This document shows, in pieces, positions 1 to 10,213 of a DNA stretch of 64,000 nucleotides (position 1 is its first letter; each line of letters starts with the position of its first letter). Location of the stretch: contig DASYEQ010000135.1 in NCBI GenBank assembly GCA_036498945.1, forward strand, positions 124,001 through 188,000. The letters are read 5' to 3'. The notes beneath the pieces were generated by a model. That model saw only the letters and a program-made list of their open reading frames with translations. It did no database searches and was not told where the DNA came from. This DNA is from JAQGMJ01 sp036498945 (GTDB lineage Bacteria; Pseudomonadota; Gammaproteobacteria; Burkholderiales; JAEUOS01). Made by a program: the position numbers and the translations under genes.

Positions 1-950
1 AGGATTTCATACGGGCTCATGGTGGCATCACCGACGAAGATCAGCTTGTAATCGCGGTTGTACTTGCGGATCACGTCCCAGGTGTTGAATTTCTCGGCGT
101 GGCGGCGGCGATTGTTCTTCCACACGTAATCGTAGATGCAGTTGTGGAAGTAGTAGTACTCCAGGTGCTTGAACTCGGTCTTCGCGGCACTGAACAATTC
201 CTCCGCCGTCCTGATGTGGTCGTCCATGGTGCCGCCGACGTCCATCAGCATCAGCACCTTCACCGTGTTGCGGCGCTCGGGGACCATCTTGAGGTCGAGC
301 CAGCCGGCGTTTTTCGCGGTGGAGTCGATGGTGTCCGGGATATCGAGCTGGTCGGGTGCGCCTTCGCGGGCGAATTTGCGCAGGCGGCGCAAGGCCAATT
401 TAATGTTGCGGATGCCGAGCTCGACGGAGTCGTCGTAGTCCTTGTACTGGCGCGCGTCCCACACCTTCACCGCCGAGCGATTGCGCCCGCCGGTCTGGCC
501 GATGCGCACGCCTTGCGGGTTGTAGCCGTTGGCGCCGAAGGGCGAGGTGCCGCCGGTACCGATCCACTTGCTGCCGCCTTCGTGGCGCTCCTTCTGTTCT
601 TCCAGGCGCTGTTTCAGCGTCTCCATCAGCTTGTCCCAGCCGAGCGCCTCGATCTTCGCCTTTTCCTCCGGCGTGAGGTTGTTCTCGAGCACCTTGCGCA
701 GCCAGTCTTCCGGCAGGTCGCGTTTCAGGTCCACCAGGGAATCGATGCCGCGGAAGTATTCGCCGAACACGCGGTCGAACTTGTCGTACTTGGTCTCGTC
801 CTTGATCAGGCACATGCGCGAGAGAAAGTAGAAGTCGTCGATCGACGGGCCGATCACGCCTTTTTGCAGCGACTCCAGGAGGACGAGGAATTCCTTGGTC
901 GACACCGGCAGGCCGGCGTCTTTGCACTTGAGAAAAAAGTCGATCAGCAT
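1..950 (-). CDS. VWA domain protein (CoxE-like), 3' end cut by window edge
   Basis: About 316 codons are visible, starting at the ATG complementary to 948-950 and running off the left edge without a stop. The N-terminal part is a CoxE-like helical region; the second half is a von Willebrand A domain. Its metal site reads LMDVGGTMDDH, so the usual DxSxS is a Gly/Thr variant, which I recall as normal for this CoxE-like group. A glycine-rich stretch (GTGGTSPFGANGYNPQG) sits before the VWA domain. It lies 19 bases after the GNAT gene and downstream of a MoxR ATPase. MoxR/VWA pairs usually work as chaperone-like modules that mature or remodel a target complex; the target is not visible here. Confidence 0.85.
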   Translation of the reverse strand, partial: MLIDFFLKCKDAGLPVSTKEFLVLLESLQKGVIGPSIDDFYFLSRMCLIKDETKYDKFDRVFGEYFRGIDSLVDLKRDLPEDWLRKVLENNLTPEEKAKIEALGWDKLMETLKQRLEEQKERHEGGSKWIGTGGTSPFGANGYNPQGVRIGQTGGRNRSAVKVWDARQYKDYDDSVELGIRNIKLALRRLRKFAREGAPDQLDIPDTIDSTAKNAGWLDLKMVPERRNTVKVLMLMDVGGTMDDHIRTAEELFSAAKTEFKHLEYYYFHNCIYDYVWKNNRRRHAEKFNTWDVIRKYNRDYKLIFVGDATMSPYEI

Positions 951-969
951 GGCGTGCTCTCCGCAAACT

Positions 970-1566
970 TTACGCGCGCGGGCGCGACAACTGGAACTGC
1001 AGATGCATTTTCACCGCCGGCCATTCGGCGGCGGTGATGCTGAACACTACCGTATCGCGCAAGGAACCGTCGGCGTGGCGCTGGTGGTTACGCAGGATGC
1101 CGTCCTGCCTGGCGCCCAGGCGCGCGATGGCGGCGCGGCTCGCCTGGTTGAAAAAGCTGGTGCGGAACTCCACCGCGATGCAATCCATCTTTTCGAACGC
1201 GTGACCTAACAGCATCAGCTTGCACTCGGTGTTGAGCGGTGAGCGCTGCACCGATTTCGCGTACCAGGTCGCGCCGATTTCGACGCGCTTGTTCATCTGG
1301 TCCACGTTCATGTAGGTGGTCATGCCGACCATGCGGTTCAAGGCTACGCTTTTCACCGCGAAGGGCAGCATGGCGCCCTTTTCGAACAAGCCCAGGCGAC
1401 GCTCGATTTCCGCGCCCATTTTTTCCGGCGTCGGGATCGCGGTGTACCAGAGCTTGTACAACTCGCCGTCGCGCACCGCGGCCGATAACGCGTCGGCCTG
1501 GGCAGGATGTAGCGGCTCCAGCACCGCATGCTGCCCGCTCAGGGTGACTGGCGCCAGCCAGGCCAT
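970..1566 (-). CDS. GNAT N-acetyltransferase, RimJ/RimL type
   Basis: A 198-residue protein resembling RimJ/RimL-type acetyltransferases. These transfer acetyl from acetyl-CoA to an amine on a protein or small molecule. Supporting stretches are the mid-domain strand MVGMTTYMNVD, the segment SVQRSPLNTECKLMLLGHAF typical of the acetyl-CoA pyrophosphate region, and the C-terminal FRTSFFNQASRAAIARLGA. The ATG overlaps the stop of the MoxR gene by one base (TGATG), so translation is probably coupled. The VWA gene follows 19 bases later. An acetyltransferase inside a MoxR-VWA operon suggests it acts on that system or its target, but the substrate is unknown. Confidence 0.82.
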   Translation of the reverse strand: MAWLAPVTLSGQHAVLEPLHPAQADALSAAVRDGELYKLWYTAIPTPEKMGAEIERRLGLFEKGAMLPFAVKSVALNRMVGMTTYMNVDQMNKRVEIGATWYAKSVQRSPLNTECKLMLLGHAFEKMDCIAVEFRTSFFNQASRAAIARLGARQDGILRNHQRHADGSLRDTVVFSITAAEWPAVKMHLQFQLSRPRA

Positions 1567-2408
1567 CAGCGGCCCGCGCGCGCCATGAACACCAGACGCT
1601 CGAACAACTGCACATCCTGCTCGTTCTTCAGCAAGGCGCCGGCCAGCGGCGGAATCACCGATTTCTTGTCCTGGCTTTTCAGCGCCTCGGGGGAAATGTC
1701 TTCCGCCAGGAGGAGCTTCAGCCAGTCCAGCAATTCGGAAGTGGAAGGCTTCTTTTTCAGGCCTGGCACTTCGCGCATCTGGAAAAATACCTCCAGCGCT
1801 TCCTTCAGAAGTTCTTTTTTCAGCCCGGGGAAATGCACGTCGACGATCTTTTGCATCGTCTCCTTGTCCGGAAACCTGATGTAGTGAAAAAAGCAGCGGC
1901 GCAGGAAGGCGTCCGGCAGTTCCTTCTCGTTGTTCGAGGTGATCATCACCAGCGGGCGCTGCTCTGCCTTGATGGTCTGGCGCGTCTCGTAGACGTAGAA
2001 CTCCATGCGGTCGAGTTCGCGCAGCAGATCGTTGGGAAACTCGATGTCGGCCTTGTCGATTTCATCTATCAAGAGTATCGACGGGTTTCCCAATTCGAAG
2101 GCCTGCCACAGCACGCCCTTGACGATGTAGTTGTGGATGTCCTTGACCTTCTCGTCGCCCAGTTGGGAGTCGCGCAGGCGCGAGACCGCGTCGTATTCGT
2201 ACAGGCCCTGCTGCGCCTTGGTGGTGGACTTGATGTGCCACTGCATCAGCGGCATGTTCAAGGCCGCGGCCACTTCCTCGGCCAGCATGGTCTTGCCGGT
2301 GCCGGGCTCGCCCTTGATCAGCAGCGGGCGTTGCAGGGTGATGGCGGCGTTGACCGCCAGACGCAGATCATCGGTGGCGACGTAGTTTTGGGAGCCTTCG
2401 AAGCGCAT
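1566..2408 (-). CDS. MoxR family AAA+ ATPase
   Basis: A 280-residue AAA+ ATPase when started at the ATG complementary to 2406-2408 (MRFEGSQNYVA). A GTG at 2453 would add 15 Ala/Pro-rich residues that do not look like the family, so I prefer the ATG. Walker A is GEPGTGKT, Walker B is ILLIDEIDK, and sensor residues follow in VMITSNNEKELPDAFLRRC. MoxR ATPases act as chaperones with VWA-domain partners, and one is encoded two genes downstream. The stop overlaps the GNAT start by one base. I see no Shine-Dalgarno sequence before either start. Confidence 0.9.
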   Translation of the reverse strand: MRFEGSQNYVATDDLRLAVNAAITLQRPLLIKGEPGTGKTMLAEEVAAALNMPLMQWHIKSTTKAQQGLYEYDAVSRLRDSQLGDEKVKDIHNYIVKGVLWQAFELGNPSILLIDEIDKADIEFPNDLLRELDRMEFYVYETRQTIKAEQRPLVMITSNNEKELPDAFLRRCFFHYIRFPDKETMQKIVDVHFPGLKKELLKEALEVFFQMREVPGLKKKPSTSELLDWLKLLLAEDISPEALKSQDKKSVIPPLAGALLKNEQDVQLFERLVFMARAGR

Positions 2409-2502
2409 GGGAGAGGAGGGAAAAGGTGGAGGCGCCGCAGCCTGTAGCGGCACCCAACCGCGGGCGAAAGCGCCTGGCGCGGGCGGAAAAGCGACTTTTT
2501 AC

Positions 2503-2508
2503 ATTATA
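2503..2508 (-). promoter_or_regulatory. -10 box for the MoxR-GNAT-VWA operon
   Basis: The minus strand reads TATAAT here, about 95 bases upstream of the preferred MoxR start, in the gap between divergent genes. No good -35 box is found at the normal spacing. Confidence 0.35.
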
Positions 2509-2581
2509 GGGGAGCCGGCGACCAGGCCGGCTCGGGTTTGCCTCCGCGAGCCGGGAGTGCGCGCGGGGGAGGGTTTTGTTT

Positions 2582-2587
2582 TATAAT
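2582..2587 (+). promoter_or_regulatory. -10 box for the cytochrome c pair
   Basis: A perfect TATAAT sits about 100 bases upstream of the first cytochrome gene, within GC-rich sequence. There is no recognisable -35 box, so an activator-dependent promoter is possible. Confidence 0.35.
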
Positions 2588-2685
2588 CGGCGGGTTTTTC
2601 GTGGCTGCCATACCGGGATTAACCGTTTCGGCGGACACCCTCTTCGCTGCGTTTTCCGGACTTCATCCCGCGTTTTCATCACCTC

Positions 2686-3120
2686 ATGAACAAGCTACTT
2701 CGCATTTCCGCGCTGGGCGCGCTGTTGGCGGCGGCCCTGCCGTCGTTCGCGCAGAACGCCGCGCCTGCCCCTGCTGCCCCGGCAGCGGCGCCTGCCGCTG
2801 CTGCTCCGGCTGCTCCTGCCAGCTTGGCGGGCACCGTCCCGAACGACGCCGGCGTCGGCCACTCGGGCGGCAAGGCAGCCATGTGCATCGGCTGCCATGG
2901 CATTCCCGGCTACCAGATGGCGTTTCCGCACGTCTACCACGTGCCGATGATCGCCGGCCAGAACGAGAAGTACATCGAAAACGCGCTCAAGGCCTACAAG
3001 AGCGGCGAACGCAAGCATCCGACCATGCATTCCATCGCCTCTTCGCTGTCCGATGCCGACATCGCTGAACTGGCGGCCTATTACGGCGCTCCGGCCGCTG
3101 CGCCGGCGGGGGGCAAATAA
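2686..3120 (+). CDS. c-type cytochrome with Ala/Pro linker
   Basis: A 144-residue exported monoheme cytochrome c. The first 22 residues form a Sec signal peptide ending PSFAQ. A low-complexity Ala/Pro linker of about 25 residues follows, then the heme domain with CIGCH at about residue 67. Candidate distal Met ligands lie in HVPMIAGQNE or HPTMHSIASSL. The C-terminal helix LSDADIAELAAYYGA is typical of c553-type domains. The next cytochrome starts at the base after the stop, so the two are co-transcribed. They probably carry electrons together in the periplasm; the redox partner is not encoded nearby. Confidence 0.9.
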   Translation: MNKLLRISALGALLAAALPSFAQNAAPAPAAPAAAPAAAAPAAPASLAGTVPNDAGVGHSGGKAAMCIGCHGIPGYQMAFPHVYHVPMIAGQNEKYIENALKAYKSGERKHPTMHSIASSLSDADIAELAAYYGAPAAAPAGGK

Positions 3121-3477
3121 ATGACCAAGACCCTCTCTCTCCTCGCCGCCGTCGCCGCGCTGGCCTTCACCACTTCCGCCTACGCCGGCGGCGATGCCGT
3201 GCGCGGCAAGCAAAAGGCCGAACAGGTCTGCGCCGCCTGCCATGCCACCAACGGCGACTGGAAAAAGCCCCTGCAGCCGGAGTATCCGACCCTGGCCGGC
3301 CAGCATGCGGATTACATCATCACCGCGCTTAACGAATACAAGCGTGGCGACAAGTCGATGATCGGCCGCAAGAACCCGATCATGGCAGGCCAGGCGGCTT
3401 CGCTGACCGCGACCGAGATCCAGGACCTGGCGGCATTTTTCTCGGAGCTCGAGGGGAATCTGCACGTGAAAAGGTAG
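3121..3477 (+). CDS. c-type cytochrome, c553-like
   Basis: A 118-residue monoheme cytochrome c with a cleaved signal peptide (TTSAYAGG) and heme motif CAACH at about residue 37. The body (LAGQHADYIITALNEYKRG, then a Met in NPIMAGQAASL) matches small c553/c4-type cytochromes. Its ATG follows the upstream stop directly (TAAATG), implying coupled translation with the linker-bearing cytochrome. Two separate single-heme domains in tandem recall a split c4-type diheme cytochrome. A composite hairpin element begins one base after the stop. Confidence 0.9.
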   Translation: MTKTLSLLAAVAALAFTTSAYAGGDAVRGKQKAEQVCAACHATNGDWKKPLQPEYPTLAGQHADYIITALNEYKRGDKSMIGRKNPIMAGQAASLTATEIQDLAAFFSELEGNLHVKR

Positions 3478-3478
3478 C

Positions 3479-3617
3479 GCTCAAAAGTACACACCTACTT
3501 TTGAGCGGCCTGGTCAGTCAAAATCGCCGGCCGCATTGACGTAAACGCGCGGACGATTTTTGGGGACTAAACGGCCACGAACAAAAAGCCCGCTTGTCGC
3601 GGGCTTTTTGTTTTTAA
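3479..3617 (+). repeat. Composite hairpin element, copy 1 (A-B-terminator)
   Basis: Hairpin A (3479-3506) is GCTC-AAAAGTA, loop CACACC, TACTTTT-GAGC. Hairpin B (3520-3560) pairs AAAATCG with CGATTTT around CCGGC. A linker reading AACGGCCACGAAC leads into the intrinsic terminator at 3583-3610. It starts one base after the cytochrome stop. Apart from loops it aligns almost base for base with the reverse-oriented copy at 10186-10302. I know no name for this family. Confidence 0.8.
3583..3610 (+). terminator. Intrinsic terminator after the cytochrome pair
   Basis: AAAAAGCCCGC, loop TTGTC, GCGGGCTTTTT. It is symmetric enough to serve the convergent PP2C gene (ending at 3659) as well. Confidence 0.85.
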
Positions 3618-3658
3618 GCGGCAGCTACGTTGTAGCCGTTTCAGCTGGCGCGAGATTG

Positions 3659-4579
3659 TTACTTCGGCGTATCGGGCTTGTTCGTCCTGGCGAGCGCATC
3701 GCGGATTTCGGCGATGGCTTGTTCGATCTCGTCGTCGGTCAGGGTATCTTTTTGCGCGGCGGCTTCGAAGCCTTCGATTTGCGAGGTGAATTCGTCGGCC
3801 GGCATGTTGATGGTCGAAATGGCGTCGTCGGTGGCCGGGCCCAGTTCGTTCCAGGTCATGGCGATCACGGTGACGTTGTCGCACTCGGCGCCGGCGCGGC
3901 GCTCGGCCTGGGTCATCAGTGCCGGCACGGCACGGTTCAGGGGGTCGCCGGTGAAGCTGGCGGGGATCATGCGGCTGGGCAGGGGCCCCCACAGGCCGTC
4001 GGTGCAAAGCAGGGTGGTGTCGCGTTCCTGCAGGCGCTGCTTGGGCGTGATCTCGATCTGTGGCGGCACGTGCGCGCCCAGGCAGTTGAAGATCTTGTTG
4101 CGGTCAGGGTGGTTGGCCACCGCCTCCTCGCGCACCACGCCTTGCAGCACCAGTTGCTGCACCTTCGAGTGGTCGCGCGTCTGGGTCACGGTCTGGCCGG
4201 CGCGCACCAGGTAGATGCGTGAATCGCCGACGTGTGCCCACCAGGCCCAGCCGTCCTGGATCAGCGCCGCCACCACGGTGGTGCGCGGGGTTTCCAGCAG
4301 GGCGTGGGCGTCGGCGTAGCGCAGGATGGCGTTGTGCGCCCCGGCGATCGCCTCGTTCAGGAAGCGCACCGGGTCGGGCAGCTTGGGCTTGGCTTCGCGC
4401 TGGAACTTCTGGCCCATGAATTCAACCGTCAGCTGCGCGGCGATCTCGCCGTGCAGGTGGCCGCCCATGCCGTCGGCCACCACCATCAGCAGGGCATCGC
4501 GCGAAAACACGTAGCCCATGCGGTCCTGGTTGTACTTGCGGCCGCCCTTGCGGCTTTCCTGGTAGATGGAGAATTTCAT
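3659..4579 (-). CDS. PP2C-family Ser/Thr protein phosphatase
   Basis: A 306-residue metal-dependent phosphatase that removes phosphate from Ser/Thr of proteins. The PPM motifs are present: NQDR at 17-20, VADGMGGH at 34-41, HVGDSRIYLVR near 115, LLCTDGLW near 195, and ECDNVTVIAM near 235. The C-terminal 60 residues are an acidic helical extension (DDEIEQAIAEIRDAL) beyond the core. The gene is three bases downstream of a Ser/Thr kinase, so the two form a writer/eraser pair, probably on the same substrates. No membrane segment is visible, so it should be cytoplasmic. Confidence 0.93.
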   Translation of the reverse strand: MKFSIYQESRKGGRKYNQDRMGYVFSRDALLMVVADGMGGHLHGEIAAQLTVEFMGQKFQREAKPKLPDPVRFLNEAIAGAHNAILRYADAHALLETPRTTVVAALIQDGWAWWAHVGDSRIYLVRAGQTVTQTRDHSKVQQLVLQGVVREEAVANHPDRNKIFNCLGAHVPPQIEITPKQRLQERDTTLLCTDGLWGPLPSRMIPASFTGDPLNRAVPALMTQAERRAGAECDNVTVIAMTWNELGPATDDAISTINMPADEFTSQIEGFEAAAQKDTLTDDEIEQAIAEIRDALARTNKPDTPK

Positions 4580-4582
4580 GGG

Positions 4583-5620
4583 CTACTGGCTTCCGGCCTT
4601 GCTGGTGCCGTCGGGCTGTTTGGTGGTGCCGCCCGCCTTGGTGGTGCTGCCGGCCTTGGTGGCGGCGGCCTTGCCCACCGGGCGGGTGATGTCGTCGAAC
4701 ATGCGCTTGAAACCCTCGAACACGCCGGGCTTTTGCGCTTCGCGCGGGCGGTTGTCGACGATTGCCTTTTGAAGGGAGAACACGCTTTGCGGGCGGTTCA
4801 GGTAATCCAGGTCCAGGCACCAGTCGATGATTTCCAGCATCTCGCGCGAATACTTGCCCTTGAAGGTCTTGACCACCGGCTGCATGCGGTCCTTTTCCAC
4901 CCGGGCGTCGGCCGCTTGCGGCGCCATGCCGGACAGGCAGGCGAACATGGTGGCGCCGATCGAATAGATGTCAGTCCAGGGGCCGAGCGAATCGCGATTC
5001 TTGTATTGCTCCGGGGCGGCGAAACCCGGGGTGTACATGGGGTTCAGGCGAGGGGCGTCGGTGAGCAGCGTCTGGCGGGCGGCGCCGAAGTCCAGCAGCA
5101 GGGGAATGCCGTCGTTGCGGATGTAGATGTTGGCGGGCTTTAAGTCCAGGTGCAGCAGCTTGTTGGTGTGCACTTCCCGCAGGCCGTTCATCAGTTGAAC
5201 GAACACGTGGCGGATGAAGTTTTCCTTGATCTCGCCCTTGCGCTGCACGATGTGCTCCTGCAGGGTGCGGCCGCGTTCGTACTGCATCACCATGTAGACC
5301 GTCTCGTTGGCGCGGAAGAAGTTGATGACTCGCACCACGTTGGGGTGGGAGATCTTCGCCAGCGCCCGGCCTTCCTCGAAAAAGCACTTCATCCCGTAGC
5401 GGAACAGGTTGGTGTGCTCGGAGGAAATCGTCGGGACGATCTCGCCCTTGCCGCGCAGCGACAGGCCGGCGGGCAGATATTCCTTGATGGCTACCGGCGA
5501 ACCGAACTCGTCGTAGGCCAGATAGACGATGGAAAACCCGCCCGAGGCGATCGGGCGCGAGATGCGGTAATTCTCCAGGATGGTGTTTTCCGGCAGTGCC
5601 GAATTGGATTGTGCAGCCAT
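4583..5620 (-). CDS. Hanks-type Ser/Thr protein kinase
   Basis: A 345-residue eukaryotic-like kinase. The glycine loop is IASGGFSIVY (24-33), the ATP-binding lysine is K46 (VAIKEYLP), the catalytic loop is HLDLKPAN (157-164, with D159 and N164), DFG is 177-179 and APE is about 202-204. All key residues are present, so it should be active. There is no transmembrane or PASTA segment, so it is predicted soluble. The last 40 residues are a Thr/Lys/Gly tail with repeated TTKAG-like units and could be a phosphorylation or docking tail. The PP2C gene follows after three bases. Its target is unknown. Confidence 0.93.
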   Translation of the reverse strand: MAAQSNSALPENTILENYRISRPIASGGFSIVYLAYDEFGSPVAIKEYLPAGLSLRGKGEIVPTISSEHTNLFRYGMKCFFEEGRALAKISHPNVVRVINFFRANETVYMVMQYERGRTLQEHIVQRKGEIKENFIRHVFVQLMNGLREVHTNKLLHLDLKPANIYIRNDGIPLLLDFGAARQTLLTDAPRLNPMYTPGFAAPEQYKNRDSLGPWTDIYSIGATMFACLSGMAPQAADARVEKDRMQPVVKTFKGKYSREMLEIIDWCLDLDYLNRPQSVFSLQKAIVDNRPREAQKPGVFEGFKRMFDDITRPVGKAAATKAGSTTKAGGTTKQPDGTSKAGSQ

Positions 5621-5645
5621 ACTCCTCCGGGCAGGCCCGTCCCTA

Positions 5646-5910
5646 GGGTCTGTTGAGCATGAATTGGCTGATGCGGCGGGAAGGCTGGGGGTGCAGGGCA
5701 GGGCACAGGCGACGCCGCGTGGTCATTCCACGCCAGGAGCCTGTAACACCGCCATGCGCCCTCAGGATTTCTGCCCCTGTGGGTGATACCCGGAAAGCCA
5801 GCCCGCGGCATTGCCTCTTGTCGGCGGGGAATGACCCCGCGCGCCTCTGGGCGCCTTGCCTGCGAGCTTTCCGGGTGTCACGCATCGGTCAATTCATGGT
5901 TAACAGACCC
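5646..5910 (+). mobile_element. 265-bp MITE-like palindromic element
   Basis: The ends are 30-bp inverted repeats (5646-5675 and 5881-5910) matching at 26 of 30 positions. Both begin GGGTCTGTT and share CATGAATTG and GATGCG. A TA dinucleotide flanks each side (5644-5645 and 5911-5912), as expected for a TA target duplication. The palindrome continues inward imperfectly: GGTCATTCC at 5721-5729 faces GGAATGACC at 5828-5836, and a second nested pair joins TACCCGGAAAGC to GCTTTCCGGGTG. No convincing gene lies inside. It looks like a non-autonomous DNA transposon derivative. From memory the ends recall some IS5-group elements, which is unchecked. Confidence 0.7.
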
Positions 5911-5921
5911 TAACCTATAAT
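5893..5921 (+). promoter_or_regulatory. Candidate yicC promoter overlapping the MITE end
   Basis: TATAAT at 5916-5921 lies 58 bases before the yicC start. At 17-bp spacing the -35 position reads TTCATG (5893-5898), which is inside the right terminal repeat of the palindromic element. If real, the element supplies half of the promoter. Confidence 0.45.
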
Positions 5922-5978
5922 CGAGCCTGACCAGCCATTTTAACCAATTCGACAATTCGAGAAAGAGCCACCCGGAAT

Positions 5979-6857
5979 ATGATCCTTTCCATGACCGGCT
6001 ACGCGGCGGTGACGCGGGAACTTCCCGCCGGGGCGATGAACCTGGAAATCAAGAGCGTCAACTCGCGCTTTCTTGACTTGATGTTCCGCATGAACGACGA
6101 CGTGCGCTCGCTGGAGCCGCTGTTGCGCGAGATGCTTTCCGAGAAAGTGACGCGCGGCAAGGTGGAATTGCGCCTGGGTTATGGCAAGGACGCCCCGGCC
6201 GGCCCGCGCGCCGGCCGCCCCATCACGCTCAATGCCACGGTGGTCGAGCGCCTGGCCGAAGCGGCCGCCGAGGTCAGGCGCCTGGTGCCGCAGGCGCAGG
6301 AACTGCGGGTGATGGAAGTGCTGCACTGGCCCGGGGTGATCGAGGATACGTCGCTCTCGCCGGAGGAACTGAAGCAGGCCGTCACCGCGATGGCGCGCGA
6401 GGCGATCAGCGAGTTTTCCGCTTCGCGCCAGCGCGAGGGCGAGAAGCTCAAGGCGATGCTGCTGGCGCGCGTGGCGGGCATCGAGGGCTGGGTGCAAAAG
6501 GTTGAGCCGATCCTGCCGCAGGTGTTGGCGGATTACCAGGCCAAGCTCAACGCGCGCCTGCGCGAGGCGCTAGGCTCGGCCGATGATGAGCGGGTGAGGC
6601 AGGAACTGGCGCTGTTCGGCATCAAGATCGACGTCGCCGAGGAATTGTCGCGCTTGACCGTGCATCTTTCGGAAGTGCGGCGTGTGCTGGACAAGGGCGG
6701 GGCGGTGGGCAAGCGCCTGGATTTCCTGATGCAGGAACTGAACCGCGAAGCCAATACCCTGGGCTCGAAGTCGGTGTCGTCAGAGGTGTCGGCGGCGGCG
6801 ATGGAAATGAAGATCCTGATCGAGCAGATGCGCGAACAGGTGCAGAATCTGGAATAA
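5979..6857 (+). CDS. yicC: YicC/YloC-family endoribonuclease
   Basis: A 292-residue protein matching the YicC family end to end: N-terminal MILSMTGYAAVTRELPAG, then NLEIKSVNSRFLDL, and C-terminal LDFLMQELNREANTLGSKS. YicC-type proteins are RNA-cleaving enzymes implicated in small-RNA turnover in E. coli. The conserved metal-site stretch is near the C-terminus (GKRLDFLMQELNRE). It stands first in the conserved order yicC-gmk-rpoZ-spoT. The start is the family-typical MILSMTGY. Confidence 0.95.
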   Translation: MILSMTGYAAVTRELPAGAMNLEIKSVNSRFLDLMFRMNDDVRSLEPLLREMLSEKVTRGKVELRLGYGKDAPAGPRAGRPITLNATVVERLAEAAAEVRRLVPQAQELRVMEVLHWPGVIEDTSLSPEELKQAVTAMAREAISEFSASRQREGEKLKAMLLARVAGIEGWVQKVEPILPQVLADYQAKLNARLREALGSADDERVRQELALFGIKIDVAEELSRLTVHLSEVRRVLDKGGAVGKRLDFLMQELNREANTLGSKSVSSEVSAAAMEMKILIEQMREQVQNLE

Positions 6858-6974
6858 AGAAACGTCGCGCGCGGCCGTCAACCACCAAAGGCCGCGGGTG
6901 GCCCGAATAACGAAGGCTGCGGCGCGGAAGGTGCGCCGCAACGGCAAACTGCGGGAAACGGAAACGAAGACGCG

Positions 6975-7592
6975 ATGAGCGGCTCCCTTTTTATCGTCGC
7001 CGCGCCCTCCGGGGCGGGCAAATCCAGCCTGGTGAACGCGCTTCTGGAGCGCGACGCCGGCCTTAACCTGTCGATTTCCTATTCGACGCGCGCGCCGCGT
7101 CCAGGGGAAGTGGACGGCAAGAATTATCACTTTGTCGATCGCGAAACCTTCCTGGCGATGGAAATTCGCGGCGAGTTTCTCGAATTTGCCGAGGTGCACG
7201 GCAATCTCTACGGCACCTCCAAGCCCTGGATCGAGGGGCAGATGCGCGCCGGGCGCGATATCGTGCTGGAGATCGACTGCCAGGGCGCGGCCCAGGTCAA
7301 GAAGATTTTTTCCGCGGCGGTGGCGATTTTCATCCTGCCGCCGTCGATGGCCGAGCTGGAGCGGCGCCTGCGCGGTCGCGGTACCGACAGCGAGGCGGTG
7401 ATCGCCGGGCGCATGCACGCGGCGGAGGAGGAGCTCTCCCGGGCTCGCGAGTTCGACTATGCTATTATCAATTCCGACTTTTCCGAGGCGAGAGACCAAT
7501 TGGCTTGCGTGGTGGCGGCAGCCCGGCTGCGCCTGGCGCAAGTGGCTGAACGCGAAGCGCGCCTGTTCGGCGACTTCGGCATCCGCTGGTAG
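6975..7592 (+). CDS. gmk: Guanylate kinase
   Basis: A 205-residue GMP kinase that converts GMP and ATP to GDP and ADP in guanine nucleotide synthesis. The P-loop APSGAGKSS is at residues 10-18. The GMP-binding stretches STRAPRPGEVDGKNYHFV and FLEFAEVHGNLYGTS follow, then the lid segment RLRGRGTDSEAVIAGRM. Length is typical of the family. It precedes rpoZ and spoT, and the alarmone made or cleaved by SpoT inhibits guanylate kinase in many bacteria, so the grouping makes functional sense. Confidence 0.97.
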   Translation: MSGSLFIVAAPSGAGKSSLVNALLERDAGLNLSISYSTRAPRPGEVDGKNYHFVDRETFLAMEIRGEFLEFAEVHGNLYGTSKPWIEGQMRAGRDIVLEIDCQGAAQVKKIFSAAVAIFILPPSMAELERRLRGRGTDSEAVIAGRMHAAEEELSRAREFDYAIINSDFSEARDQLACVVAAARLRLAQVAEREARLFGDFGIRW

Positions 7593-7652
7593 CAAATTCC
7601 CTTCCACCTGATCGCTTCTTTCCGACCGATCATAGAAATAACTCAAATCACC

Positions 7653-7859
7653 ATGGCCCGCATCACTGTCGAAGATTGTCTGCAACGCATCCCCAACCGC
7701 TTCCAGCTGACCCTGGCCGCGACTTATCGCGCGCGCCAGCTGGCGCAGGGGGCGACGCCGAAGATCGAAGGCACGAAGGACAAGGTGACCGTGATGGCGC
7801 TGCGCGAAATCGCCGCCGGCCAGGTTGGCCTGGAGATGCTCAAGCGCGTACAAAGCTGA
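7653..7859 (+). CDS. rpoZ: RNA polymerase omega subunit
   Basis: A 68-residue omega subunit, which helps assemble RNA polymerase and forms part of the ppGpp-binding site in proteobacteria. It begins MARITVEDCLQRIPNRFQL and contains the YRARQLAQG helix, both diagnostic. It is 60 bases after gmk and 27 bases before spoT. Confidence 0.97.
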   Translation: MARITVEDCLQRIPNRFQLTLAATYRARQLAQGATPKIEGTKDKVTVMALREIAAGQVGLEMLKRVQS

Positions 7860-7886
7860 TGCCATGAGCGCGCGCGGAGATCAGCC

Positions 7887-10151
<2,265 letters not shown>

Positions 10152-10185
10152 ATGCCGCAACGCGTGAGCGTAAGCTCCGTTGAAA

Positions 10186-10213
10186 ACAAAAGCCCGCGTA
10201 AGCGGGCTTTTGT
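10186..10213. terminator. Bidirectional intrinsic terminator between spoT and qor
   Basis: ACAAAAGCCCGC, loop GTAA, GCGGGCTTTTGT. The stem has A-tracts and T-tracts on both sides, so it can end spoT (plus) and the convergent oxidoreductase (minus). Confidence 0.85.

Noticed and set aside
5643..5913. Open frames inside the 265-bp palindrome
   Set aside because: Both strands are open only because the element is palindromic and GC-rich. No domain or ribosome-binding site is seen.
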